Part shown: one piece after another, positions 19,501 through 26,980 of the stretch
How the letters are laid out: each line of letters begins with the position of its first letter
Position numbering within the stretch: the first letter of the stretch is position 1
From: a virus
Virus record (IMG/VR): IMGVR_UViG_3300020159_003155
Span: 1-30,792 of that record
Direction: 5' to 3' (one strand)
Length of the DNA stretch: 30,792 bases
Notes under the pieces: model-generated
Seen by the model: the letters and a program-made list of their open reading frames with translations, nothing else
The model's database searches: none
Told to the model about the DNA's origin: nothing
Program-made: the position numbers and the translations under genes

Positions 19501-22500
19501 GAAGATATTCCAACTATTGGTAATAATGTCAGGGCATCTGATACTTTAGATTTCAGACCAAGAGTAGCAGCATTTACTGGGTCTTCTTCATCCCCATTTG
19601 ATTTCTCATCAAGAACTTCTGGTTTTGGATCAGATCCAAAACTTATTCTTTCCCCAAATGAAAGTTCTTTGGTTGGATATGATTTTTATCTTGGTAGAAT
19701 TGATAAATTGTATCTTGACAAAAATGGTAATTTTATCATATTGCAAGGATCTCCATCTATAGATCCAAAACCACCATCAAAACCCGACCAAGTGATGGAA
19801 TTGGCAACTATTACCTTGCCACCATACCTCTATAATCCAAAAGATGCTGCTATATCTCTTGTGGATAATAGAAGATATACTATGAGAGATATCAATACTA
19901 TTGAGAACAGAGTTACAAATCTAGAAAGAGTAACCTCATTATCATTACTTGAACTGAATACACAAACTTTACAAATTAGAGATGCTCAAGGAATCAATAG
20001 ATTCAAAACAGGATTCTTTGTAGATGATTTTAAAAATACAAATTTAATTAATCTTAATGCTTCTTTAATTGAAATCGATCCTAAAAATAATTATCTAACA
20101 ACAAAAATTAGTAAAAATAGTCTTGGATTAAAACCAGTTTCTGCACAAAATGTAACTGATGAAAATTTGGATTTAAGTACCGATTTTAATCTATTTGATT
20201 CTAATGTTAAAAAAACTGGCGATGCAATAACATTAATGTATGAGCAAGTTGGATGGATTGAACAACCTCTTGCAACAAGAGTAGAAAATGTAAATCCATT
20301 CCATGTAGTTGCTTATAATGGTAACGTTACATTAAATCCATCTAGTGATAGTTGGGTAAGAACAATTAGATTGGAAGATGTTAATGTCAATATTAATGTT
20401 AGCACATCAAGCAATGTAAGTCTGAATGGTGGATGGGGACAATTTGTAGGTTCACAAACAACTAGTACATCTACAGTAAATCAAGAAGATAATATTGTTG
20501 CGACTGGAACAGAATTATACATGAGATCTCGTAACACCGGGTTCTCTGCAATAAATCTGAAACCATTAACCCAATTTTTCCAATTCCTCGATAGTAATAG
20601 TGGTGTAGACTTTATTCCCAAATTAGTCGAGATTGCAACAGATTCTAGTCTACAAAATTATGGTGCATCTGCAGCATTTACGGTTGGAGAAACTGTAGTT
20701 GGAACTTTTGGGGGAGCAAAGGTAATTAAATTTAGAGTTGCACAATCAAATCACAAAGAAGGAACATTTAACTCACCATCATCAACATATAATATTAATC
20801 CATATGTAAAGTCTGAAAATATTTCAGAATCTTATAGTGCAACATCTAAAATTTTAAACATAGACACTAACGGTCTTTGTGAGCAAGTTCAAGGATTATA
20901 TTCTGGATATTTAACAATTGGCACAAAACTTGTTGGACAATCCAGTGGTGCTGTAGCATATGTTAAAGATTTGAGATTGATTTCTGATAATTATGGAGAT
21001 TTGAACGGAGCATTTTTTATAAAAAATCCAAATACAACTCCATCTCCCTCAGTAAGAATTACTACTGGTTCTAAAACTTTTAAATTAACTTCAAGCTCAA
21101 CAAATGAAACCCCACTTCCTGGTAGTAAATTAATTTCCTCTGGAGAAACAATCTACAAATCTGAAGGAACATTTATACAAAAACAAAAAACAATTACTAC
21201 AACCACAACTACAACAACAATAAACACTTATGTCGATCCTCTTGCACAGTCATTTATTGTTGGTGGAAATAGTCTAGAAAGTTTGAATGGAAACCTACCA
21301 AATGATGATGCAAATGGTGTATATTTGAGTGCTGTTGATTTGTTTTTTGCACATAAAGATTCTGGAAATTCTCCAGTAACTGTAGAAATAAGAACTGTCG
21401 AATTAGGAACTCCAACCAGAATAGTACTTGGAAATCCCGTAACATTGAAACCAGATCAAATTAACATATCAAATGATGGAACAATCGCAACAAAAGTTAC
21501 ATTTGACTACCCAATTTATCTTGCACCAAATCAAGAATATTCTGTTGTAGTTCAAGCAGGGCAAAGTGATCAGTACGAACTTTGGATTGCTGAAATGGGT
21601 GAAAAAACAGTCAATACATCAACATTACCTGATGCAGAAAGTGTGAGATATACTAAGCAATTTGCAATTGGAAGTCTATTTAAATCTCAAAATGGTTCTA
21701 TATGGACAGCAAACCAGTATCAGGATCTCAAATTTAAACTTTATAAGTGCAATTTTACATCTACTTCTGGTAGTGTATTTTTACAAAATCCATCATTAAA
21801 TGAAAGTAATGGATATATCCAAAATTTGAGTTCAGATTCTTTAAGAACTTTACCAAGAAATATTACCGTAGGGATTACCACTACTTCAAATGCCACTACG
21901 ATTGGTATTTTGACAACTGGTAGAAAAGTTACAGAAGCAACAAAATCTTATGTTTACGGATATATTTCTCAAACTGGGGGTCCAGCTGCTTCAGTGGGCA
22001 TTACTACCGGTGGTTCTAACTATACATCTACAAATAATGTAGGAACTTATGCACTTTCTGGTAGCGGTAAAAATTTAAGACTTGATATTTTGGCCAATGT
22101 GAGTGGTATTATTACTGCCGTTTCTGTCAACGCAGATGGTGCGGGAACTGGATATGCTAATGGAGATGTTGTAGGAATTGTCACATCTGATGTTGTTCCT
22201 GTTGGAGGTAATAGTGCCATTATCACTATTTCAAATGTCAGTTCATTAGATACACTTTATCTGACTAATGTACAAGGAGAATCATTCCCAACAGTAGGTT
22301 TTACTACACTCGCATACTATAATGATGCTGGAACAAAGGTTTCATTATCTGGAACAAGTATATTATCCTCAACACCAGTTGGCGGTTTTTATAGTGGTAA
22401 TTTTGTTAAGGTACATCATTTTGATCATGGAATGTATGCAAATACAAATAAAGTTACAATTAGTGATGTAAAATCCGCAACTCCCCCAACAATATTATCC

Positions 22501-23754
22501 AATAATCTACTGTCAACAGATACTATTATCAGTGTAGGATCAACATCAGATTTTCAAACTTTCGAGGGTGTCTCTGTTAGCGGATCAAATCCAGGATATG
22601 TAATTATTGAAGATGAAATTATTAGATACGAATCTATCGGATCTGGTACACTAACAACTTTAACTAGGGGAGTAGATTCAACAATAGCATTGGGTCACGA
22701 TTTAAACACTCCAGTCTATAAGTATGAATTTAATGGAGTTTCTTTAAGAAGGATCAATAAAACTCACGATATTAGTGATACTGGAATTGATATTGATGAT
22801 TATTATATTGAAATTGATAGATCAAATATTGATTCAAATGCAACAAATAGAAGTTCTGATGGGTCTATAGCAAATTCTCCACAAATTTCATTTAGTTCGG
22901 AATTTACTGGAGGTGGGAATGATATTTTTGCTACAGAAAATATTCAATATGATTTGATTACACCCCAAATTACTGCTCTTGTTCCAGGATCTAATACTTC
23001 TATATCTGGACAAATAAGAACAGTAACTGGAACTAGTGTGGATGGACAGGAAAGTTCGTTTATAGATCAAGGTTATGAAGATGTTGATATTACTGGACCA
23101 AACAAATTAACTTCAACCAGAATTATTTGTTCAGATATTAATGAACAAACGTATTTAACTGGTGGCAATTTACTTAGAAACAAATCTTTTACTCTGAAAG
23201 TAAATCTTTCAACAACAGATAAGAATTTATCTCCGATGATTTTTTGGAAAGACTCTTCAATTCAATTGAATAGTAATAGGTTAAATAAACCAGTATTAAA
23301 TTATGTAGCAGATGGTAGAGTAAATGGTTTAATTGGAGATCCTCATGCAGCAATTTATGTGTCAAATACAGTAAGATTGGCACAATCGGCAAAAACTCTT
23401 AAAGTTATTGTTTCTGCATATAGACATTCCTCTTCAGACTTTAGAGTTCTTTATAGTTTGATTAGACCAGATTCTAGTGAAATTAATCAGGCATTTGAAT
23501 TATTTCCAGGATATGATAACTTAACAATTGATAATAATGGGGATGGTTATCCAGATGTTGTAAACCCTGCAAAGAATAGTGGTCTTCCAGATATGTTTGT
23601 TCCCGCAAGTTTGAATAATGAATTTTTAGAGTATGAATTTACTGCTAATGATATTGGTGAATTTACTGGATATACAATCAAAATTGTAATGTCAGGAACA
23701 AATCAAGCATATGCACCAAAACTAAAAGATTTGAGGAGTATTGCCATCAGATGA
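16513..23754 (+). CDS. DUF4815-type giant virion structural protein
   Basis: This 2,413-residue protein is probably part of the outer baseplate or fibre network. The N-terminus carries the DUF4815 signature of marine T4-like phages (NVSPYYDDFNES, KNYYKVLFNPGRPVQARE, LQSILQNQVESFGSHFF, VIPGN). Later parts include a conserved block around residues 1000-1200 with DTLDFRPRVAAF and YLGRIDKLYLDKNG, a poly-Thr run at ~1561-1571 leading into NTYVDPLAQSF, and a jelly-roll-like segment with SVVVQAGQSDQYELWIAEMG. GGxGY repeats lie near ~1830-1880, an IIEDEIIRYES...LTRG module near ~2030, and an EF-hand-like DNNGDGYPD loop at 2340-2348. It stands where T4 has genes 9, 10, 11, 12 and wac, none of which I can recognise here. 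Its TGA overlaps the ATG of the next gene (ATGA). Confidence 0.85.
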   Translation: MAQKTNLNVSPYYDDFNESNAGARDKNYYKVLFNPGRPVQARELNTLQSILQNQVESFGSHFFKEGSLVIPGNVAFDNQFYAVKLNPTAFGVDIATYIQNFVGKKITGQSSGITATIQKIILPDSEIEYVTLYVKYLDSDNDFTFNQFRDNEELSANENVTYGNTTINSGTTFASTISKNASATGSSASIGEGVYFIRGNFARVSKQTIVLDYYTNTPSYRIGLKVVEKIITSKDDSNLYDNAKGFTNYAAPGADRFQIELILTKKLLTDINNDTDFVEILRVKNGTIQKITTKSNYNIIKDYLAQRTYDESGDYSIDPFEISLNNSLNNRIGNDGLFFDNETTDQGNKPSDDLMSVKLSPGKAYVRGYDIEKTGVEILDVNKPRTKQTVENINIPFEMGNLIRVNNVSGSVKQKLTVELYNGRKISTIAPNGLKIGDARVYAINLTDAAYSNTATNWDLYCFDVQTYTELTLNQPLSSSQLLSTSIIKGKSSGASGYATAAGSGSATINVRQTSGTFAVGELISINGVELYPRAIKSIKVYSTEDIKSIYQSTSTSGFTTAFLADTQLDKVIAPGFSALDSITIETSGAVSGAGKAFTGIKTDTIIRYQRPGLSTETYNRVISISPDGSSMTLSALTSSVTGVCDKDLPGSSLKTLFSLGIPKIRNEERGYLYAKLPDSNVASTNLANSNLVFTAQSNSTFTPSSNTLTVNRSNFTLGVTTTSVNFESFDEERYSIFYTDGTIENLTSDKFTLSSNQVTFSDIQNKQISLINATFIKNGIQSKSKLYNRSQTISVNLSKYSQSGTGINTSINDGLTYNQYYGLRVQDEEICLRYSDVVKVLAVYESLSTSAPSLDTLNFNVISNVDSNAIIGENIIGSTSKAVARVVSKPSSGSIGIVYLNNNRFVAGENVSFNESNISTSINSITLGVYKNITSKFTLDKGQKEQYYDYSKIVRINGEQEPTKQLLIVFDYYSVPNSDTGDVFTVNSYSEERFVEDIPTIGNNVRASDTLDFRPRVAAFTGSSSSPFDFSSRTSGFGSDPKLILSPNESSLVGYDFYLGRIDKLYLDKNGNFIILQGSPSIDPKPPSKPDQVMELATITLPPYLYNPKDAAISLVDNRRYTMRDINTIENRVTNLERVTSLSLLELNTQTLQIRDAQGINRFKTGFFVDDFKNTNLINLNASLIEIDPKNNYLTTKISKNSLGLKPVSAQNVTDENLDLSTDFNLFDSNVKKTGDAITLMYEQVGWIEQPLATRVENVNPFHVVAYNGNVTLNPSSDSWVRTIRLEDVNVNINVSTSSNVSLNGGWGQFVGSQTTSTSTVNQEDNIVATGTELYMRSRNTGFSAINLKPLTQFFQFLDSNSGVDFIPKLVEIATDSSLQNYGASAAFTVGETVVGTFGGAKVIKFRVAQSNHKEGTFNSPSSTYNINPYVKSENISESYSATSKILNIDTNGLCEQVQGLYSGYLTIGTKLVGQSSGAVAYVKDLRLISDNYGDLNGAFFIKNPNTTPSPSVRITTGSKTFKLTSSSTNETPLPGSKLISSGETIYKSEGTFIQKQKTITTTTTTTTINTYVDPLAQSFIVGGNSLESLNGNLPNDDANGVYLSAVDLFFAHKDSGNSPVTVEIRTVELGTPTRIVLGNPVTLKPDQINISNDGTIATKVTFDYPIYLAPNQEYSVVVQAGQSDQYELWIAEMGEKTVNTSTLPDAESVRYTKQFAIGSLFKSQNGSIWTANQYQDLKFKLYKCNFTSTSGSVFLQNPSLNESNGYIQNLSSDSLRTLPRNITVGITTTSNATTIGILTTGRKVTEATKSYVYGYISQTGGPAASVGITTGGSNYTSTNNVGTYALSGSGKNLRLDILANVSGIITAVSVNADGAGTGYANGDVVGIVTSDVVPVGGNSAIITISNVSSLDTLYLTNVQGESFPTVGFTTLAYYNDAGTKVSLSGTSILSSTPVGGFYSGNFVKVHHFDHGMYANTNKVTISDVKSATPPTILSNNLLSTDTIISVGSTSDFQTFEGVSVSGSNPGYVIIEDEIIRYESIGSGTLTTLTRGVDSTIALGHDLNTPVYKYEFNGVSLRRINKTHDISDTGIDIDDYYIEIDRSNIDSNATNRSSDGSIANSPQISFSSEFTGGGNDIFATENIQYDLITPQITALVPGSNTSISGQIRTVTGTSVDGQESSFIDQGYEDVDITGPNKLTSTRIICSDINEQTYLTGGNLLRNKSFTLKVNLSTTDKNLSPMIFWKDSSIQLNSNRLNKPVLNYVADGRVNGLIGDPHAAIYVSNTVRLAQSAKTLKVIVSAYRHSSSDFRVLYSLIRPDSSEINQAFELFPGYDNLTIDNNGDGYPDVVNPAKNSGLPDMFVPASLNNEFLEYEFTANDIGEFTGYTIKIVMSGTNQAYAPKLKDLRSIAIR

Positions 23755-23954
23755 TGATTCCGGTTCAGGGGCATCCAAATTTGTATCGTGATGAGCAAAG
23801 TGGTGCTATAATTAATTGTGATAGTAATTCTTATACACAATATGTAAACTCTTTACACAATCGAGAATCTCAAAAGAGAGAATTGAATGATATGAAAAAG
23901 GATATTGATGAGATTAAATCTTTACTAAAGGAGTTGATTAATGGATCCAAATGA
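23751..23954 (+). CDS. 67-residue coiled-coil protein of unknown function
   Basis: The start codon overlaps the stop of the DUF4815 gene (ATGA). A second ATG at 23754 would give a product one residue shorter, and either is plausible. Residues 3-21 (IPVQGHPNLYRDEQSGAII) look like a folded N-terminal motif often seen in small marine-myovirus proteins of unknown role. Residues ~37-63 (RESQKRELNDMKKDIDEIKS and beyond) have heptad-like spacing and should form a coiled coil. The position directly after a very large virion protein, with translational coupling, suggests a partner or assembly factor, but this is inference only. Confidence 0.75.
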   Translation: MMIPVQGHPNLYRDEQSGAIINCDSNSYTQYVNSLHNRESQKRELNDMKKDIDEIKSLLKELINGSK

Positions 23955-24111
23955 AATTTTATTAGAATCAATTGATAAATTATTTGAGTATGAGAAACAT
24001 GTTAGAATTATTGATGAATTGAATTTTGAAGAATTAAAAATTTTTTCAAAGTTGTATTGCAAACTATATTTGAAGCAACAGGAAGTAATAAAATCATTAG
24101 GTACTCTGTAG
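23941..24111 (+). CDS. 56-residue helical microprotein of unknown function
   Basis: The ATG lies within the last codons of the preceding gene (14-nt overlap) and follows a strong Shine-Dalgarno, AAAGGAG at 23927-23933, 7 nt upstream. The product begins MDPNEILLESIDKLFEYEKH and continues with Leu/Lys/Glu-rich helices, one Cys and no membrane segment. The stop at 24109-24111 is immediately followed by the late promoter at 24113. The good ribosome binding site, the dense packing and the absence of any other use of these 150 bases support a real gene. I do not recognise the family. Confidence 0.65.
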   Translation: MDPNEILLESIDKLFEYEKHVRIIDELNFEELKIFSKLYCKLYLKQQEVIKSLGTL

Positions 24112-24112
24112 A

Positions 24113-24120
24113 TATAAATA
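24113..24120 (+). promoter_or_regulatory. late promoter for the neck/terminase unit
   Basis: An exact TATAAATA box begins one base after the stop of the 56-residue gene and ends 22 nt before the ATG at 24143. No other exact box is seen before gp13-gp16, so this promoter probably drives that whole block. Confidence 0.75.
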
Positions 24121-24142
24121 AAAAGTAGCAATAAAAAAATAA

Positions 24143-24487
24143 ATGGCATCTGTATATGTCAATAATTTGGTAATAAATGCAGGTTCAGATTTTAGTCAGA
24201 CCTTTACTCTAGAAGGATCTGCTGATAATTCTGCACTCGATTTAACGTCATATACAGTTACTGCTCAAATAAGAAAGTGGGCAGGTAGTTCTACTGCAAC
24301 ATCTTTTACTGCAACAAGACCAGCTCCGTATACTTCAGGAAAAATACTTCTCAAATTAACTTCTACACAAACTTCCAATATAAAACCAGGAAGATATGTT
24401 TATGATGTGATAATTACTGACTCATTTAATGTCAAAAATAGAGTTATTGAGGGAATGGTTTTGGTAAGAGAAGGAGTTACTCGATAA
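24143..24487 (+). CDS. small probable virion protein, Ig-like beta fold
   Basis: This 114-residue protein (MASVYVNNLVINAGSDFSQT...) has alternating hydrophobic strands, the segment LDLTSYTVTAQIRKW, the pattern SGKILLKLTSTQTSNIKPGRYVYD and the ending VIEGMVLVREGVTR. The arrangement resembles small beta-sandwich phage structural proteins, where 'L..YT..AQIR...G.Y.YDV' is recurrent. It is the first gene after the late promoter at 24113, and its TAA overlaps the next ATG by one base. In T4 this place just before the neck genes holds the fibritin gene wac, but I see no coiled-coil fibritin features. It is likely a virion component of unknown location. Confidence 0.75.
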   Translation: MASVYVNNLVINAGSDFSQTFTLEGSADNSALDLTSYTVTAQIRKWAGSSTATSFTATRPAPYTSGKILLKLTSTQTSNIKPGRYVYDVIITDSFNVKNRVIEGMVLVREGVTR

Positions 24488-24732
24488 TGGCGGATGTAAG
24501 AGTTAGAACGGATTCTCAAAACGATTTAAAAATTAGAGTAGGTCAGCAAAATGCTGTAAAAATTGTTGCAAGTGTTTCTGGATCTGCTGGTGGTAGAGCA
24601 ATAGAATCAGAAAATGTAATAGGTGGAATTGCATCAGTTACATCATTATATGTAACTGGAGTATCAACTTTTATAGGAAATGTCAATATTACTGGCAGTA
24701 TTACAGGAACCATAGATGGAGGAACCTACTAA
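24487..24732 (+). CDS. small fibre-type virion protein
   Basis: This 81-residue protein shares TAATG junctions with both neighbours. The N-terminal half (MADVRVRTDSQNDLKIRVGQ) is followed by a Gly/Ser linker. The C-terminal half, ASVTSLYVTGVSTFIGNVNI followed by TGSITGTIDGG, has the short alternating strand pattern of phage fibre shafts and tip proteins. There is no signal peptide or transmembrane segment. Its size and composition suit a small attachment or decoration piece near the neck or baseplate, but the exact role is not known. Confidence 0.7.
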   Translation: MADVRVRTDSQNDLKIRVGQQNAVKIVASVSGSAGGRAIESENVIGGIASVTSLYVTGVSTFIGNVNITGSITGTIDGGTY

Positions 24733-25574
24733 TGGCAAAACCAACAACTAGACAAGAACTTATAGATTATTGTCTTCGCAAATTAGGTGCTCCAGTATTA
24801 GAAATTAACTTGGATGACGATCAAATTGATGATTTGGTTGATGATGCTTTACAATACTTTAATGAAAGACACTTTGACGGTGTTGAGAGAATGTATTTAA
24901 AGTATAAAATTACTCAGGAAGATATTGATAGGGGAAGGGGAAATGGGACAAATGGTGTGGGGATAGTAACTACAACTGGATCTGCAAACATTAGTGGTAT
25001 TGGCACTACATCATTTAATTTTTACGAAACTTCCAATTTTATTCAAGTTCCAGACTCGGTAATTGGTATTGAAAAAGTATTCAGATTTGATACTAGTTCA
25101 ATTTCAGGAGGAATGTTTAGTATTAAATATCAGTTATTTTTAAATGATTTATATTACTTCAATTCTGTTGAATTGTTGCAGTATGCTATGGTAAAAAGTT
25201 ATTTGGAAGATATCGATTTTCTTTTAACGACGGATAAACAAATTAGATTTAACAAAAGACAAAATAGGATGTATTTGGATATTGATTGGGCATCTCAAAC
25301 TGTAGGGAATTTCTTGATAATTGATTGCTATAGAGCATTAGATCCTTCTAGTTTTACTAAAGTTTATAATGATAGTTTCATGAAAAAATATCTCACTGCT
25401 CTTATGAAGAGACAATGGGGTCAAAATTTGATTAAATTCCGAGGAGTAAAACTTCCTGGTGGAATTGAATTAAATGGTAGAGAATTATATGAAGATGCAG
25501 AAAAAGAATTAGAAGATATAAAACAGAGAATGACTATGGAATACGAACTTCCACCTTACGATTTTATTGGATAA
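24732..25574 (+). CDS. 13: neck protein gp13 (head-tail connector)
   Basis: This 280-residue protein compares with T4 gp13 (309 aa), which completes filled heads and joins them to tails with gp14. The N-terminus TRQELIDYCLRKLGAPVLEI, then LDDDQIDDLVDDALQYFNERHFDG, matches the T4 region ([23 protein letters not shown]...HFDG). The C-terminal block KYLTALMKRQWGQNLIKFRG, LPGGIELNGRELYEDA and LPPYDFIG parallels the T4 end (LPGGVTIDGQRL...DPPFGILVG). Order and junctions (gp13-gp14-gp15-gp16) are those of T4. Confidence 0.92.
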   Translation: MAKPTTRQELIDYCLRKLGAPVLEINLDDDQIDDLVDDALQYFNERHFDGVERMYLKYKITQEDIDRGRGNGTNGVGIVTTTGSANISGIGTTSFNFYETSNFIQVPDSVIGIEKVFRFDTSSISGGMFSIKYQLFLNDLYYFNSVELLQYAMVKSYLEDIDFLLTTDKQIRFNKRQNRMYLDIDWASQTVGNFLIIDCYRALDPSSFTKVYNDSFMKKYLTALMKRQWGQNLIKFRGVKLPGGIELNGRELYEDAEKELEDIKQRMTMEYELPPYDFIG

Positions 25575-25576
25575 TA

Positions 25577-26980
25577 ATGGCACTTAATCCCTTTTTTCTA
25601 CAAGGTTCACCAAATGAGCAGAGATTAGTTCAAGAACTAATCAATGAGCAGTTAAGGATGTATGGTGTTGAAGTATATTATATTCCAAGAAAATATGTAA
25701 GGCAGGAAACTATCTTACGAGAAGTTACATCTTCCAAATTTAATGATAATTATGCTATTGAAGCATATGTTAATAATTATGAAGGATACACTGGGCAGGG
25801 AGATCTTTTAACAAAATTTGGAATGAGTTTAAAGGATGAAGTGAGTTTAATTATTTCTAAAGAAAGATTTGAGGATTTTATTTCACCATTTTTAGAATCA
25901 AGTGATGATGCAGAAATAACATTATCATCAAGACCGAGAGAGGGTGATTTAGTTTATTTTCCTTTAGGGCAAAGATTGTTTGAGGTTAAGTTTGTTGAGC
26001 ATGAGCAACCATTTTATCAATTAGGTAAATTATATGTTTATGAACTAAGATGTGAACTATTTGAATATGAAGACGAAATTGGTGGATGGCAGAATGATGG
26101 TACAACTGTTGAAGAAATTGATAATGCTTTAGAACAATATGGTTATATGACTGAGATTCAAATGTTCTCTTCTGGAACAAGAGAAACTGCAACTGCACCC
26201 CTTTCAATTGGATATGTTAGAAGAATTATATTGAATAATGATGGGTATGATTATAATCAATCGCCAACTGTAGCAATCTCAACCGCACCATCTGGTGGAA
26301 CTAATGCTACTGCAGTTGCAATCACAACCAGTGTTGGTGGAGTTTATTCAATCAAGGAAATTTTATTATCAAATGCTGGAGCAGGATATACTACAATACC
26401 AACAATTACAATTAGTGGTGGTAACGGAGTTGGTGCAGCTGCTACTTGCGAAATTGTTACTAATAATTATGGAATAAATCGAGTACAAGTTACTGGAATT
26501 GGAACAGGTTATACAAATTCTCCAGTTGTAGGATTTAGTACATCAACAGCAGGTCCCTATGTAAAACCAACAGCAAAGGCAATAGTAAGTGTTGCTGGGA
26601 CAATATCAAGCATTCTTATTTCTGATGCTGGATTTGGTTATAATCCAGGAATTGGAATTTCAGTTACAATTGCAGAACCACCATTGTTAACTGGAATTGG
26701 AACATACCAATTCAATGAAGTTGCTATTGGATCATCTTCTGGAGCAAAAGGAAGAGTTAAATCTTGGGATTATGATACTAAGATTTTAAAGATTGGAATT
26801 ACAGATGGAGCATTCCAATCCGGAGAAATTATTGTTGGGACAGCATCATCTGCTAGATATGCAATTTATCAGTATCAAAAACCAGATAATTATGATAAAT
26901 ATGAACAAAATGATGAAATAGAAGCAGAAGCGGATATTATTGTCGATTTTTCAGAATCAAATCCATTTGGAAATTACTAA
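25577..26980 (+). CDS. 14: neck protein gp14, with GGxGY repeat insertion
   Basis: gp14 forms the head-tail neck with gp13; T4 gp14 is 256 residues and this one is 467. The N-terminal ~170 residues match gp14 closely: INEQLRMYGVEVYYIPRKYV, AYVNNYEGYTGQGDLLTKFG, LKDEVSLIISKERF, PREGDLVYFPLGQRLFEVKF and EQPFYQLGKLYVYE. The short C-terminal end (IIVDFSESNPFGNY) recalls T4 SFESSPFDNDF. Between residues ~210 and ~375 there are four GGxGY units (NDGYDYNQSPTVAI, NAGAGYTTIPTITI, GIGTGYTNSPVVGF, DAGFGYNPGIGISV), a domain T4 gp14 lacks. The TAATG junction with gp15 suggests coupling. Confidence 0.9.
   Translation: MALNPFFLQGSPNEQRLVQELINEQLRMYGVEVYYIPRKYVRQETILREVTSSKFNDNYAIEAYVNNYEGYTGQGDLLTKFGMSLKDEVSLIISKERFEDFISPFLESSDDAEITLSSRPREGDLVYFPLGQRLFEVKFVEHEQPFYQLGKLYVYELRCELFEYEDEIGGWQNDGTTVEEIDNALEQYGYMTEIQMFSSGTRETATAPLSIGYVRRIILNNDGYDYNQSPTVAISTAPSGGTNATAVAITTSVGGVYSIKEILLSNAGAGYTTIPTITISGGNGVGAAATCEIVTNNYGINRVQVTGIGTGYTNSPVVGFSTSTAGPYVKPTAKAIVSVAGTISSILISDAGFGYNPGIGISVTIAEPPLLTGIGTYQFNEVAIGSSSGAKGRVKSWDYDTKILKIGITDGAFQSGEIIVGTASSARYAIYQYQKPDNYDKYEQNDEIEAEADIIVDFSESNPFGNY
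26215..26695 (+). repeat. four GGxGY beta repeats inserted in gp14
   Basis: There are four units of about 38-46 residues, each with a GY core followed by a P-x-V/I strand, and Ala/Val/Thr-rich strands between them (for example GGNGVGAAATCEIV). They start where the T4-like gp14 core ends. The unit type is the same as in the giant protein and gp8. Confidence 0.7.

Noticed and set aside
26295-26477. Second plus-strand frame (60 codons) inside gp14
   Set aside because: It overlaps the GGxGY repeat block in another frame; its Gln/Leu-rich product reflects repeat codons read out of frame.
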